The position numbers and the translations under genes are program-made. A DNA stretch of 39,266 nt from Methanomassiliicoccales archaeon. Its GTDB lineage: Archaea; Thermoplasmatota; Thermoplasmata; RBG-16-68-12; SOIM01. A model generated the notes under the pieces. That model did not search any database. It was not told the DNA's origin and worked only from the letters and a program-made list of their open reading frames with translations. The stretch spans positions 1 through 39,266 of the forward strand of contig SOIM01000034.1 in assembly GCA_004377185.1 (NCBI GenBank), in the 5' to 3' direction. The first letter of the stretch is position 1. Each line of letters opens with the position of its first letter. Positions 27,595 to 36,323 of the stretch are shown here, one piece after another.

Positions 27595-28587
27595 CTAGTC
27601 CAGACTATCAGCGTCGATCATCAACACCGCTTCCTGCGGTATCGAAGACTCGGCAAGCACTTTGCCCCTTATCGCCATCTTGAGCGCTTTCCTGACGTTC
27701 CCTCTCCCGACTTCCTCTTTGGATGCGTCCAAGAGCTCTTTTGCCTGCAACACGTCCCCCCCCTTCTCACCGACCAGAGTCACCATCCTCTCGGCTCTGT
27801 GAATCGCATCGGAGAGTATCCTTTTCTGCATACCCGCGGATCTTGCGAGGTCGACGCTGAGCGAGGCGCATCTTGCCGCCCGTCCGAAATCGCTCATCTC
27901 GTACGCTTCCCTTGCAACGGTGAGGAACTTCACGGCGTTCGCGAGGTCGGAGTCGGTCTCTTCTCTCTCGATCTCCATTTGTGTCTCGGCCTCTTCGATT
28001 CGTGTGGTGGCCTCCTCCTTCAAGGCGTCTTCATCCCTCATCCACACATCCGCCCCGCATGATGGGCACTTGTCCGAATCTTCCTCCACGCGTTCGTCGC
28101 ACATGGGGCATCGGTACTCTTCTATTCTGCGTATCTCCTCTCCCAGGTCCAGCCATATCTTGGTCCCGCAGTTGGAACATTCCTGATCGTCGACCTGCAT
28201 GATCTCCTGACACACTGGACATTTGAATTGAAGCTCAACTCTCTCCTCCTCTCCTTCGAGGTTGACGCCGCAGCGGGAACATTCTGTCGAGTCCATATCC
28301 ATGGGTTCCTCACAGACTGGACAGCGGTACTCCTGGGATACTTCATCTTCCTGGATGAGAGGACTGCCGCACATCGGGCACGATGTCGATTCTTCAGTCA
28401 GAACGTATCCGCATACCTGGCAACTCCCCTCCTGGGCCAGTTCGGTGGATGGGAAGGGCTTTCTGGCTGGAATGACCTTGCTCTCTTTGAAATCTACCCG
28501 AAAAACCTCACCACACAGTGGGCAGACTAGGTTCTCATCGAGTTCCACGCCGCAGTGTTTGCAGGTCTGGGACTCCCCGCCTTCCAT
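27595..28587 (-). CDS. Protein with five zinc ribbons and helical hairpin repeats
   Basis: About 330 residues. The first half is a row of five Cys4 zinc ribbons: CKHCG/CPLCG, CQVCG/CPMCG, CPVCE/CSRCG, CPVCQ/CSNCG and CPMCD/CPSCG. A charged linker of about 30 residues follows, then helical hairpins: AVKFLTVAREAYEMSDFGRA and LLDASKEEVGRGNVRKALKMA. The ATG 28587 has GGTGA 8 bases upstream; a TTG at 28608 and a GTG at 28599 are alternatives. No enzyme motif is visible. Arrays of zinc ribbons bind nucleic acids or proteins, so an adaptor role is plausible but unproven. It diverges from the first binding-protein gene. Confidence 0.85.
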   Translation of the reverse strand: MEGGESQTCKHCGVELDENLVCPLCGEVFRVDFKESKVIPARKPFPSTELAQEGSCQVCGYVLTEESTSCPMCGSPLIQEDEVSQEYRCPVCEEPMDMDSTECSRCGVNLEGEEERVELQFKCPVCQEIMQVDDQECSNCGTKIWLDLGEEIRRIEEYRCPMCDERVEEDSDKCPSCGADVWMRDEDALKEEATTRIEEAETQMEIEREETDSDLANAVKFLTVAREAYEMSDFGRAARCASLSVDLARSAGMQKRILSDAIHRAERMVTLVGEKGGDVLQAKELLDASKEEVGRGNVRKALKMAIRGKVLAESSIPQEAVLMIDADSLD

Positions 28588-28721
28588 TTGGAGCTTCACC
28601 GTCTTCAAATCGTGGCTTGGATACTAAAACGTTTGGCTCGGATTCTCTTGACTGGGATTTTTTGGAATTCGCTCTGCAAGCTTGGATTCTGTGCGTCCAA
28701 AACCATAACTATCAAATACTG

Positions 28722-28752
28722 CACAAAAGGGCACACAAGACTCTTTTTATAC
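28722..28752 (+). promoter_or_regulatory. Shared promoter element, copy 1 (binding protein 1)
   Basis: The element begins CACAAAAGG, continues GCACACAAGACTC and ends in a TATA box TTTTTATAC. It matches copies at 32038-32068 and 33260-33290 without gaps. It differs from the 33260 copy at 3 of 31 positions. The TATA part lies about 120 bases before the ATG at 28869, leaving a leader of about 95 bases. Confidence 0.7.
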
Positions 28753-28868
28753 TTCTCAGCACCATTACCAAATCGCACAGTCAGGAAAGATGGAATGAAA
28801 TGTCGCCTGACATGATACGTGAAACCCTCTTGATGGATGCTGACAAGAATAGTACGGAGGGAAGTAAG

Positions 28869-31800
28869 ATGGACGGGATTTGCGAAAGAAGAAGTGTCAT
28901 TTCAGCTGTTAGCGTATTCTTGGTCTTTGCATTGGTCTGGGGCACTCTCACTCTATTTGTAGCGGAGGATGCGGTTGGCCAGGAAGAAGAACTGATATTG
29001 CGAATTGGAAGTCAGGACGAAATGAAGACTCGTAACATACTCGCTTCGAATGACATTTGGACTGAAAACGTTCTCGGTCCAGTATATGACTCGGTCCTTC
29101 ACACACACCCTGAGACAGGAGAGTTGCTACCGTACATTCTGAAAGGAACCGATGTCAACGGAGACGGCGATTTTGACGAGAGTGAGTACGGAGTCTTTAC
29201 GAGCGTACCAGGTAGACCCCTAGAAGTCACAGCTTTCTACGATTTCAACGGCGTTCGTTTCCATGACGGTTACCAGGCTACGGTCGAAGATCTGTTGGTC
29301 ACGTACCACATGGATGCGAACGATCCAAAAGCCACATCCCTTGACGTTCTGAAGGACAGGAACAACATCGAAGGGAACTACACCACGTCCAAGTGGTTGT
29401 GGCTCTATAAGCTGAAAGGCTTCGACCCTGAATCCCATTGGCACGCCGAAAAGCCATGGAGTAACTACGATGACCCAGACTACAACACCAGTTTGAGAGC
29501 GGCCGTTCATTTCGTCCAGCAAGTGCCGTACGCGAATTTCTATCGATACACAATGTCAATGAGCATAATGCCGAGCTATCTCTGGGAGGGTACCGGTTGC
29601 ATATACAATAGGGACCTGGAGGAGTTCACCTGCAACATCCACAGAAAGGGTGATGGAACGGTGTTGGATTTCGGTGTTGCCTACGATCCCGATCTCGGAA
29701 ACGGCAATCCTGGCCCAAGTCCGAAGGCATTCGACTTCGACACTGCGGAGAGTTGGGATCTTCCTGACGAGTACGTGATAGGAACTGGGCCTTTCAAATT
29801 CGAGACCTGGCAGAAGGGAGCATTCGCCAGCCTGACCAAGAATGAGGACTTCTATGAGGGAGAACCCTACATCCACAAGCCCTACATCGACCGAATGCTT
29901 TTCAAGATCTACTGGACGACCCAGACCGCAGTTTTCGCTCTGAAAAGCGGGGACATCGACTACATTGCATGGTCCATTCCGCCCGCTTTCGTTCCTGAGC
30001 TTGCCAACGACCCCAATGTCGCGATTGTCAGTTCGCCAGAAAAGGGATTCTTCTATCTTTCCTACAACATGAGAATGGAACCTTTCGGTTATCCTGATGG
30101 GAATCCAGCGAACGGTGACACTGGAGCCAATTTCAGACAAGCGGTTGCATACCTTATTGACAGAGACACGATCGTCTCCAATCTCTTGCAGAATTACGGC
30201 ATCGTAGCGGACGGACCAGTGAGCCCGTCATTGGCCAGGTGGTACAACAGTTCCCTTCCAACCTACGGCTACGACGAAGGACTAGCTGATAGTTATCTTG
30301 ACACCTACTCGCCGCCTTGGGACCCGTCCATGGGGCCTTGTCTGGAGAACGGAGACGGGTGTAGGAGCTTCCCTGAAATCGGGACTGGCAAGATTGAAAT
30401 ATTGACTCCAGCGGCCGACTACGACCCGATCAGAGCAGCCGCAGGCATTCTGATTGCACAAGCGATGAGAAAAGCCGGGATAAATGCGGAATCGAAGGCT
30501 ACTGCCTTCGGACAAATCATCCAGAGAATCGATGCCAGAGACTTCCAAATGTACATCTCAAGTTGGAGGATTGCTTCCGACCCGCCTGAATATCTGCACG
30601 ATTTCTTCTATTCCAGAAACGTGAATGCAGGAAAGAACCTCCCGGGCTATCAGAGCGATGAGTTCGATGAGGTCATCGTTCGAGCGCGACAGGAGATAGA
30701 CCTCTCGCAACAGATCTCTCTCATCAAACAAGCCCAAGGGATTCTTGCGAACGACAGGCCTTACGACTACCTCTACTTCCGTATGAGCATCGAGGCGTAC
30801 AGGTCTGACAGGTTCATCAATTGGACGGTTGGAGCGCATGGAAGTATCTACCACTTCTGGTCATGGTTGGGTATTCATGAGCTGCCACCAGAATCTCTTC
30901 GAATCATGGTGTCGATCCCATCATCAGTGAAAACCGATAGGACTGCCAGCTTGAGGGTGACGGTGAGAGACCCCCATGGAAACCTTCTTCCAGGAGCAAC
31001 TGTCTCGGCCTTTGTTTATCCCACCAATGGGAATTTCGTCTATCAAAGCGTCACATCCAACCTGATATCGGGTGAGACCGACATTAATGGACAGTTCACG
31101 GTAACCTACCTACCGTTGGCTCTTGCTGCGGGAGATCCCAAAAGGATTGTGCTCGTCCACACACAGGCGACTCATTCTAGCTATTCAGATTCACGAAATG
31201 CAACGGTGAGTATTACTGTATACCCTCTTGGAGTGCATTTTCTCTCATTACTCGTTGACCTGCCAGATGGAGACACGGTAGTGGAGGGGTCCACAGCCTT
31301 GCTCAGGGTTGAAGTCATAGACCAGGATTCGTACATGGTATCTGGTGCCAATGTGACGATCACAGCGACACCCCCTGCAGCGATAGCTCCCAACAGCGGG
31401 ACCACCAATTTCAATGGCTGGGTCAATGGAGTTGAATACATCGAATTCGAATCCTCTCAAGTGGACCGCGATACACAATACACAATAACCATAAGAGCAA
31501 CTTTGACAGACTACGAACTCGCGCAGATGGACGTATCTCTGACAGTGGTAAACAACTATCCTCCCTTAGTCATGATGGGTTCACCATCCTCAGGAGCAAC
31601 GTTAAGTGGCAGTGGTGTTGTCAAAGGGACTGCTTCAGATCCCGACTGGGATGGGCAACTGGTTAGGGTGGAGGTCCGCATCGATAACGGGATGTGGCAA
31701 AACGCCACGGGCACCACGAATTGGAGCTTCGAGCTGGATACCACCCAGCTGGAGAATGGAAACCATGTTCTTCACGTGAGAGCTTATGACGGAGTTGAGT

Positions 31801-32009
31801 ATTCCCAAGAAGTAATGCTGTCATTCACTGTCGACAACATCTCATGGCTCTGGATAGCTGTGGGCATTATAGTACCGGTGGTTGTAGTGGCTACTTTGTT
31901 CTTTTTGCTGCGCAAGAGAGGTCAGACTCCTCAACCCTATGCTCCCACTCAAAGCACAGACTCTAAAGTGCAATTTAGTGGCTCACCACCAGATTTGGAA
32001 AGACCATAG
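28869..32009 (+). CDS. Oligopeptide-type ABC transporter substrate-binding protein, membrane-anchored (paralogue 1)
   Basis: About 1046 residues. An N-terminal hydrophobic segment serves as signal or anchor. A family 5 solute-binding domain (SBP_bac_5) covers about 35-680, with ILRIGSQDEMKTRN at its start, FDTAESWDLPDEYVIGTGPF in the middle, and SWRIASDPPEYLHDFFYSRN later. It contains an EF-hand-like loop (DVNGDGDFDESE). Two Ig-like (Big_1-type) domains follow, then a third Ig-like domain (SGSGVVKGTASDPDWDG), one membrane helix and a short tail. The start was placed at 28869 because GGAGGG stands 7 bases upstream and the paralogue begins at the same point. It should capture peptides outside the membrane for the permeases downstream. 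Peptide as substrate is inferred from family and context. Confidence 0.9.
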   Translation: MDGICERRSVISAVSVFLVFALVWGTLTLFVAEDAVGQEEELILRIGSQDEMKTRNILASNDIWTENVLGPVYDSVLHTHPETGELLPYILKGTDVNGDGDFDESEYGVFTSVPGRPLEVTAFYDFNGVRFHDGYQATVEDLLVTYHMDANDPKATSLDVLKDRNNIEGNYTTSKWLWLYKLKGFDPESHWHAEKPWSNYDDPDYNTSLRAAVHFVQQVPYANFYRYTMSMSIMPSYLWEGTGCIYNRDLEEFTCNIHRKGDGTVLDFGVAYDPDLGNGNPGPSPKAFDFDTAESWDLPDEYVIGTGPFKFETWQKGAFASLTKNEDFYEGEPYIHKPYIDRMLFKIYWTTQTAVFALKSGDIDYIAWSIPPAFVPELANDPNVAIVSSPEKGFFYLSYNMRMEPFGYPDGNPANGDTGANFRQAVAYLIDRDTIVSNLLQNYGIVADGPVSPSLARWYNSSLPTYGYDEGLADSYLDTYSPPWDPSMGPCLENGDGCRSFPEIGTGKIEILTPAADYDPIRAAAGILIAQAMRKAGINAESKATAFGQIIQRIDARDFQMYISSWRIASDPPEYLHDFFYSRNVNAGKNLPGYQSDEFDEVIVRARQEIDLSQQISLIKQAQGILANDRPYDYLYFRMSIEAYRSDRFINWTVGAHGSIYHFWSWLGIHELPPESLRIMVSIPSSVKTDRTASLRVTVRDPHGNLLPGATVSAFVYPTNGNFVYQSVTSNLISGETDINGQFTVTYLPLALAAGDPKRIVLVHTQATHSSYSDSRNATVSITVYPLGVHFLSLLVDLPDGDTVVEGSTALLRVEVIDQDSYMVSGANVTITATPPAAIAPNSGTTNFNGWVNGVEYIEFESSQVDRDTQYTITIRATLTDYELAQMDVSLTVVNNYPPLVMMGSPSSGATLSGSGVVKGTASDPDWDGQLVRVEVRIDNGMWQNATGTTNWSFELDTTQLENGNHVLHVRAYDGVEYSQEVMLSFTVDNISWLWIAVGIIVPVVVVATLFFLLRKRGQTPQPYAPTQSTDSKVQFSGSPPDLERP
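29151..29186 (+). other. EF-hand-like calcium loop coded in binding protein 1
   Basis: The codons give DVNGDGDFDESE, with acidic or amide residues at loop positions 1, 3, 5, 7 and 9 and Glu at 12, the classic 12-residue EF-hand loop. The paralogue has a weaker version, DLNGNGQFDSNE, at 33694-33729. Confidence 0.6.
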
Positions 32010-32037
32010 ACACCGAGAACACAAGCGTTAAATATCA

Positions 32038-32068
32038 CACAAAAGGACATACAAATGAACTTATATAC
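32038..32068 (+). promoter_or_regulatory. Shared promoter element, copy 2 (regulator gene)
   Basis: CACAAAAGG, then ACATACAAATGAAC and the TATA box TTATATAC, lying in the 90 bases between binding protein 1 and the regulator. The TATA box is about 35 bases before the ATG at 32100, so the leader is very short. This suggests the regulator may control its own gene and both binding proteins. Confidence 0.6.
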
Positions 32069-32099
32069 TTCGTAGCCAAATATGATTAATTGGGATTAG

Positions 32100-33128
32100 A
32101 TGATGCGGCCCAAGGCGTTTATCCTCATTTGTAGTGTTGCACTTCTTTTAGCTTTCTCACTATCTCTCGTTCCCCAAGAATCCGATGGTGCCTCCTATGT
32201 GTCCCGGCGGGTGGTACCCGACATCAGCACGGACATCAAGAACCATCTGAACATATTCTTCTTGGACGACTACAATGACGTAGAGGCTGGATCCACCATC
32301 TACGTTGAAGCTAGGGTCATAGACGACTATTTCAAGCCCGTGGATAGCGTAGCCATCCTTTTCACCATACAGGATCCGAACGGGCATGAGGAAAGCTACT
32401 CGATGTATCCCTACCTGGACGGATATATCAAGCTCGAGTTCTCACCTCCTGAAGGCGTTGTGGGTTTCTACACCATCAACGCAACTGCCGACAATCCTGA
32501 TTGGGACGGATGGAACAGCATCGAAGTGAAGGTAATCGGGGTCACGGTCAACGAGACGCCGGTCCTTCTCTACTTCCAGATTGGGGCAGTGATTGCCGCG
32601 TTCGTATCTCTCGGCATTGCCAGCACCGAGGCTTTCGGTTACTCGCTCTTCAACATATTCGCTTTCCCGCTTTATTCTAGGATAAAAAAGGAGGAAGTCC
32701 TGGACCACTTCGTCCGCGGTCAAATCTATGGGTTCATCGTATCAAATCCGGGTGAGCACTACAACTCCATCAGGGAGAAGCTCAAGGTGACGAACGGCAC
32801 GCTCTCGCATCATCTCAGGATGTTGGAGATTCAGGGCTTCATCAAGTCCAGGAAGGAGAGCATCTATCGCAGGTTCTATCCGATCGAGATGAAGTTCCCG
32901 CGGGACCGGGGCGTGAAGCTCAGCGACCTGCAGATTACCATTCTGGGTCTCATGAAGGGGAAATCCGCCCCTACACAGAAGGAGATCCTTCATACTCTTG
33001 GAATAAGCCAGCAGGTGGCAAGTTATAATCTCAGGATTCTCACGAGGAAGGGTTTCGTACAGATGCGAAAGGACGGCAGGAAGAGAAAGTACTACCTGAC
33101 AGATGCCAGCGTCTCAGGTGCTCTGTAG
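32100..33128 (+). CDS. Membrane-spanning winged-helix transcriptional regulator
   Basis: A 342-residue protein. A signal-like hydrophobic N-terminus is followed by an extracytoplasmic beta domain (about 40-155) with an Ig/macroglobulin-like pattern (DVEAGSTIYVEARVIDDYFK, YTINATADNPDWDG). One or two membrane helices lie at about 158-200. The cytoplasmic part has two winged-helix domains: HYNSIREKLKVTNGTLSHHL at about 220-262, and PTQKEILHTLGISQQVASYN at about 295-335 with a basic wing (KDGRKRKYYLTD). It has the layout of a one-component regulator that senses outside and binds DNA inside. Its position between two paralogous binding proteins with the same promoter element points to control of this transporter. 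Confidence 0.85.
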   Translation: MMRPKAFILICSVALLLAFSLSLVPQESDGASYVSRRVVPDISTDIKNHLNIFFLDDYNDVEAGSTIYVEARVIDDYFKPVDSVAILFTIQDPNGHEESYSMYPYLDGYIKLEFSPPEGVVGFYTINATADNPDWDGWNSIEVKVIGVTVNETPVLLYFQIGAVIAAFVSLGIASTEAFGYSLFNIFAFPLYSRIKKEEVLDHFVRGQIYGFIVSNPGEHYNSIREKLKVTNGTLSHHLRMLEIQGFIKSRKESIYRRFYPIEMKFPRDRGVKLSDLQITILGLMKGKSAPTQKEILHTLGISQQVASYNLRILTRKGFVQMRKDGRKRKYYLTDASVSGAL

Positions 33129-33259
33129 ACTCGTTTCGCCTCTTTTGGATTCGATTTGGTTCTCTAGGAATAGCGATTTTTGGGAGATGTGAAATCCGTT
33201 TGTCGTTGAATGGTCCTTCTGGGCCCCACAAACTGCCATACCACAATGATTATATAATA

Positions 33260-33290
33260 CACAAAAGGGCGTACAAGACTCTTTTTATAT
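33260..33290 (+). promoter_or_regulatory. Shared promoter element, copy 3 (binding protein 2)
   Basis: CACAAAAGG, GCGTACAAGACTC and TATA box TTTTTATAT, nearly identical to copy 1. Two further TATA-like stretches flank it (TTATATAATA at 33250-33259 and GTATATATTA at 33336-33345), so the 283-base gap from 33129 may hold tandem promoters. The leader also contains an in-frame ATG at 33358 that I do not take as the start. Confidence 0.65.
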
Positions 33291-33411
33291 TCCTGGAAAC
33301 ATGGACTATATGAGCATAGTTGAGAGATAAGAAAAGTATATATTATCCACTCTTAATATGCCAAGCCCCTTCGGGCAAGTGGTCTTAGCCAACAAAGAGG
33401 AGGATAAGAAC

Positions 33412-36285
33412 ATGGGCGGAACCATTAGGAGAAAAGCATTTGTTTCAGCTGTGAGCCTTTTTGTGGTCTTTGCCTTGGTGTTTTCAACTTTCCCCGCTTT
33501 TGTAGCAGGGGACAACACAAGGCAAGGGGATGAAGTGATATTGAGAATAGGGTCTCAGGATGAGCCGAAAACCCGTAACGTCCTTGCGTCAGGAGATGTG
33601 TGGACTATGAACGTCCTCGGTCCGGTATATGATTCGGTGACGCAGCTCGACGCCGAGACGGAAGAGTTGAAAGCCTATATTTTGAAAGGGACGGATCTAA
33701 ACGGAAATGGGCAGTTTGACAGTAACGAATATGAACAATTCGGGCCTGTCGAAGGAAAGCCTAAGGAAGTGACCGCTTTCTACGATTTCAACGGCGTTCG
33801 TTTCCATGACGGTTACCAGGCTACGGTCGAAGACCTGTTGTTCACCTATCATATGGAAGCAAACGACCCCCGATCCATATCTCTTAACGTCTTGAAGGAC
33901 AAGAACAATATCGAAGGGAACTACACCCAGGACAAGTGGTTGTGGCTCTATAAGCTGAAGGGCTTCGACCCTGAATCCCATTGGCACGCCGAAAAGCCAT
34001 GGAGTAATTACGATGACCCAGACTACAACACCAGTTTGAGAGCGGCCGTACATTTCGTCCAGCAAGTGCCGTACGCGAATTTCTACCGATATACAATGTC
34101 AATGAGCATAATGCCGAGCTATCTCTGGGAGGGTACCGGTTGCATATACAATAAGGACCTGGAGGAGTTCACCTGCAACATCCACAGAAAGGCTGATGAA
34201 ACGCTGTTGGATTTCGGTGTTGCCTACGTTAACGGAAACGGTAATCCCGGCCCAGATCCGAAGAAATTCGACTTCGACACTGCGGAGAGTTGGGATCTTC
34301 CTGATGAGTACGTGATAGGAACCGGACCTTTCAAGTTCGATACTTGGGAAAAGGGAGCATTCGCCAGCCTGACCAAGAATGAGGACTTCTACGAGGGTGA
34401 GCCCTACATTCACAAGCCCTACATCGACCGAATGCTCTTCAAGCTCTATAGGACAACCCAGACCGCAGTTTTCGCTCTGAAAAGCGGGGACATCGACTAT
34501 ATCGCATGGTCCATTCAGCCCGATTTCGTCCCTGAGCTTCTCAACGACCCTAACATCGGGATAACCAGTACAGCTGAGAAGGGGTTCTTCTATCTTTGCT
34601 ACAACATGAGAAAAGAGACCTTCGGATATCCTGACGGGAATCCTGAGAACGGTGACAAAGGGAGAAATTTCAGATTAGCCGTTGCTCATCTCATCGACAA
34701 GAAGACCATCGTGACCAATCTCTTGCAGAATTACGGCATCGTAGCGGACGGACCAGTGAGCCCGTCATTGGCCAGGTGGTACAACAGTTCCCTTCCAGCC
34801 TACGGCTACGACGAAGGACTAGCTGATACTTATCTTGACACATACTTCCAGTGGGACCGCTCCATGGGGCCTTGTCTATTGGACGGGACGGGATGTAGGA
34901 GCTTCCCTGAAGTCGAGACAGGCCAGATTGAAATATTGACTCCAGCGGCCGACTACGACCCGATCAGAGCCGCCGCGGGCAATCTGATTGCACAAGCGAT
35001 GAGAGACGAGGGGATAAATGCGGTATCGAAGGCTACTGCCTTCGGACAAATCATCCAGAGAATCGACATCAGGGACTTTCAGATGTTCATCCTCGGCTGG
35101 AGGATAGGTTCGGACCCGCCTGACTACTTCCATGCTTTCTTCTATTCCAGAAATGCAGAGCGCGGACAGAATTATCCAGGCTACCGAAACAGTGAGTTTG
35201 ACAGCTTGATAGAGCAAGCGAGAGAGGAACTCGATCCCGAACAACAGGTCTTCCTCATAAAGTGGGCCCAAGGCATACTGGCGAATGACAGACCTTATGA
35301 CGTCCTCTATTTCCGAACCAATATAGAGGCCTACAGATCGGACAGATTCACGAATTGGACGGTAGGTGCCGCAGGAAGCATATACAGCTATTGGTCCTGG
35401 CTCGGTATTCACAAGCCACCGCCGGAGCCTCTCCGAATCACGACATCGATTCAGACAGCCGTGAAAACGGATAGTACTGCCAAGCTCATTGCGACAGTGA
35501 GGAATCCTCAAGGTGACGTTCTCGAAGGGGCTGCTGTTGAAGTCTTCATCGACTCCAATGAGCTCAACGTATATCGAGATGGAAACCTGACATACGAGGG
35601 AACGACATCAAACATAATCGCTGGAGAAACCGATATTAATGGACAGCTCAAGATTACCTATCTGCCTCCAACCCTGATAACCAAGCAAGCCAAGAGGACG
35701 GTTGCCATCTTCGCAAAGGCCACCCACCCGTCCTATCCCGAGTCTAGAAATGCTACGATAGGTATTGTGGTGTATCCACCAGGAGAGCAGTTCCTCTCCC
35801 TATTGGTTTATCTGCTGGGAGGGGACCTTGTGGAAGAAGAGCGGCCAACCCTGATAAGTGTCAGAGTCACGGATCAAGATGAAAACCCGGTGGGAGGCGT
35901 AAATGTCACTATCACTTCAGTACCACCAGCGGAGATAAGCCCCAATTATGGATTTACGGATAGTAATGGCTTCGTCGAGGGTGTTGAGAACATCGAATTC
36001 TTGGCTCCCCGGGTGGACGATGATGATGACTATCGTATCGAAATCAGGGCTAACATAACGGGTTATGAGCCGACAAACAGGAATATCACCATGTTGGTTG
36101 CAAATGTTCGGGATGTGGCTCCTCCACTCGATTTGACAATACTTTTCGTGCTGATTGGTGTCATAGTGGCTGTTGTCGTTGTTGCTCTATTGATTGCGGT
36201 GATGAGGGGCGGCAAGAGAACCAGAAGACGAAGGATTAAGAAACTGAAGACTGAGAAGATAGGGAAGATCGAAAAGGAAGAATAG
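33412..36285 (+). CDS. Oligopeptide-type ABC transporter substrate-binding protein, membrane-anchored (paralogue 2)
   Basis: A 957-residue paralogue of the protein at 28869-32009. Order of parts: N-terminal hydrophobic segment, SBP_bac_5 domain (about 35-680) with an EF-hand-like loop (DLNGNGQFDSNE), two Ig-like domains, one membrane helix near residue 930 and a very basic tail. It lacks the third Ig domain of its paralogue. GAGGAGG precedes the ATG at 33412 by about 8 bases; the frame extends to an ATG at 33358 with no such site. Long stretches are nearly identical in DNA to the paralogue. The permease gene starts 38 bases downstream, so this copy heads the transport operon. Confidence 0.92.
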   Translation: MGGTIRRKAFVSAVSLFVVFALVFSTFPAFVAGDNTRQGDEVILRIGSQDEPKTRNVLASGDVWTMNVLGPVYDSVTQLDAETEELKAYILKGTDLNGNGQFDSNEYEQFGPVEGKPKEVTAFYDFNGVRFHDGYQATVEDLLFTYHMEANDPRSISLNVLKDKNNIEGNYTQDKWLWLYKLKGFDPESHWHAEKPWSNYDDPDYNTSLRAAVHFVQQVPYANFYRYTMSMSIMPSYLWEGTGCIYNKDLEEFTCNIHRKADETLLDFGVAYVNGNGNPGPDPKKFDFDTAESWDLPDEYVIGTGPFKFDTWEKGAFASLTKNEDFYEGEPYIHKPYIDRMLFKLYRTTQTAVFALKSGDIDYIAWSIQPDFVPELLNDPNIGITSTAEKGFFYLCYNMRKETFGYPDGNPENGDKGRNFRLAVAHLIDKKTIVTNLLQNYGIVADGPVSPSLARWYNSSLPAYGYDEGLADTYLDTYFQWDRSMGPCLLDGTGCRSFPEVETGQIEILTPAADYDPIRAAAGNLIAQAMRDEGINAVSKATAFGQIIQRIDIRDFQMFILGWRIGSDPPDYFHAFFYSRNAERGQNYPGYRNSEFDSLIEQAREELDPEQQVFLIKWAQGILANDRPYDVLYFRTNIEAYRSDRFTNWTVGAAGSIYSYWSWLGIHKPPPEPLRITTSIQTAVKTDSTAKLIATVRNPQGDVLEGAAVEVFIDSNELNVYRDGNLTYEGTTSNIIAGETDINGQLKITYLPPTLITKQAKRTVAIFAKATHPSYPESRNATIGIVVYPPGEQFLSLLVYLLGGDLVEEERPTLISVRVTDQDENPVGGVNVTITSVPPAEISPNYGFTDSNGFVEGVENIEFLAPRVDDDDDYRIEIRANITGYEPTNRNITMLVANVRDVAPPLDLTILFVLIGVIVAVVVVALLIAVMRGGKRTRRRRIKKLKTEKIGKIEKEE

Positions 36286-36323
36286 GTTCTCTTCGTCCCC
36301 AGGCATGACTCGGAGATGAACAA

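Noticed and set aside
33364..33375. Short GCCC/GGGC hairpin in the leader of binding protein 2
   Set aside because: Only 4 base pairs and not present in the leader of the paralogue, so not supported as a regulatory RNA.
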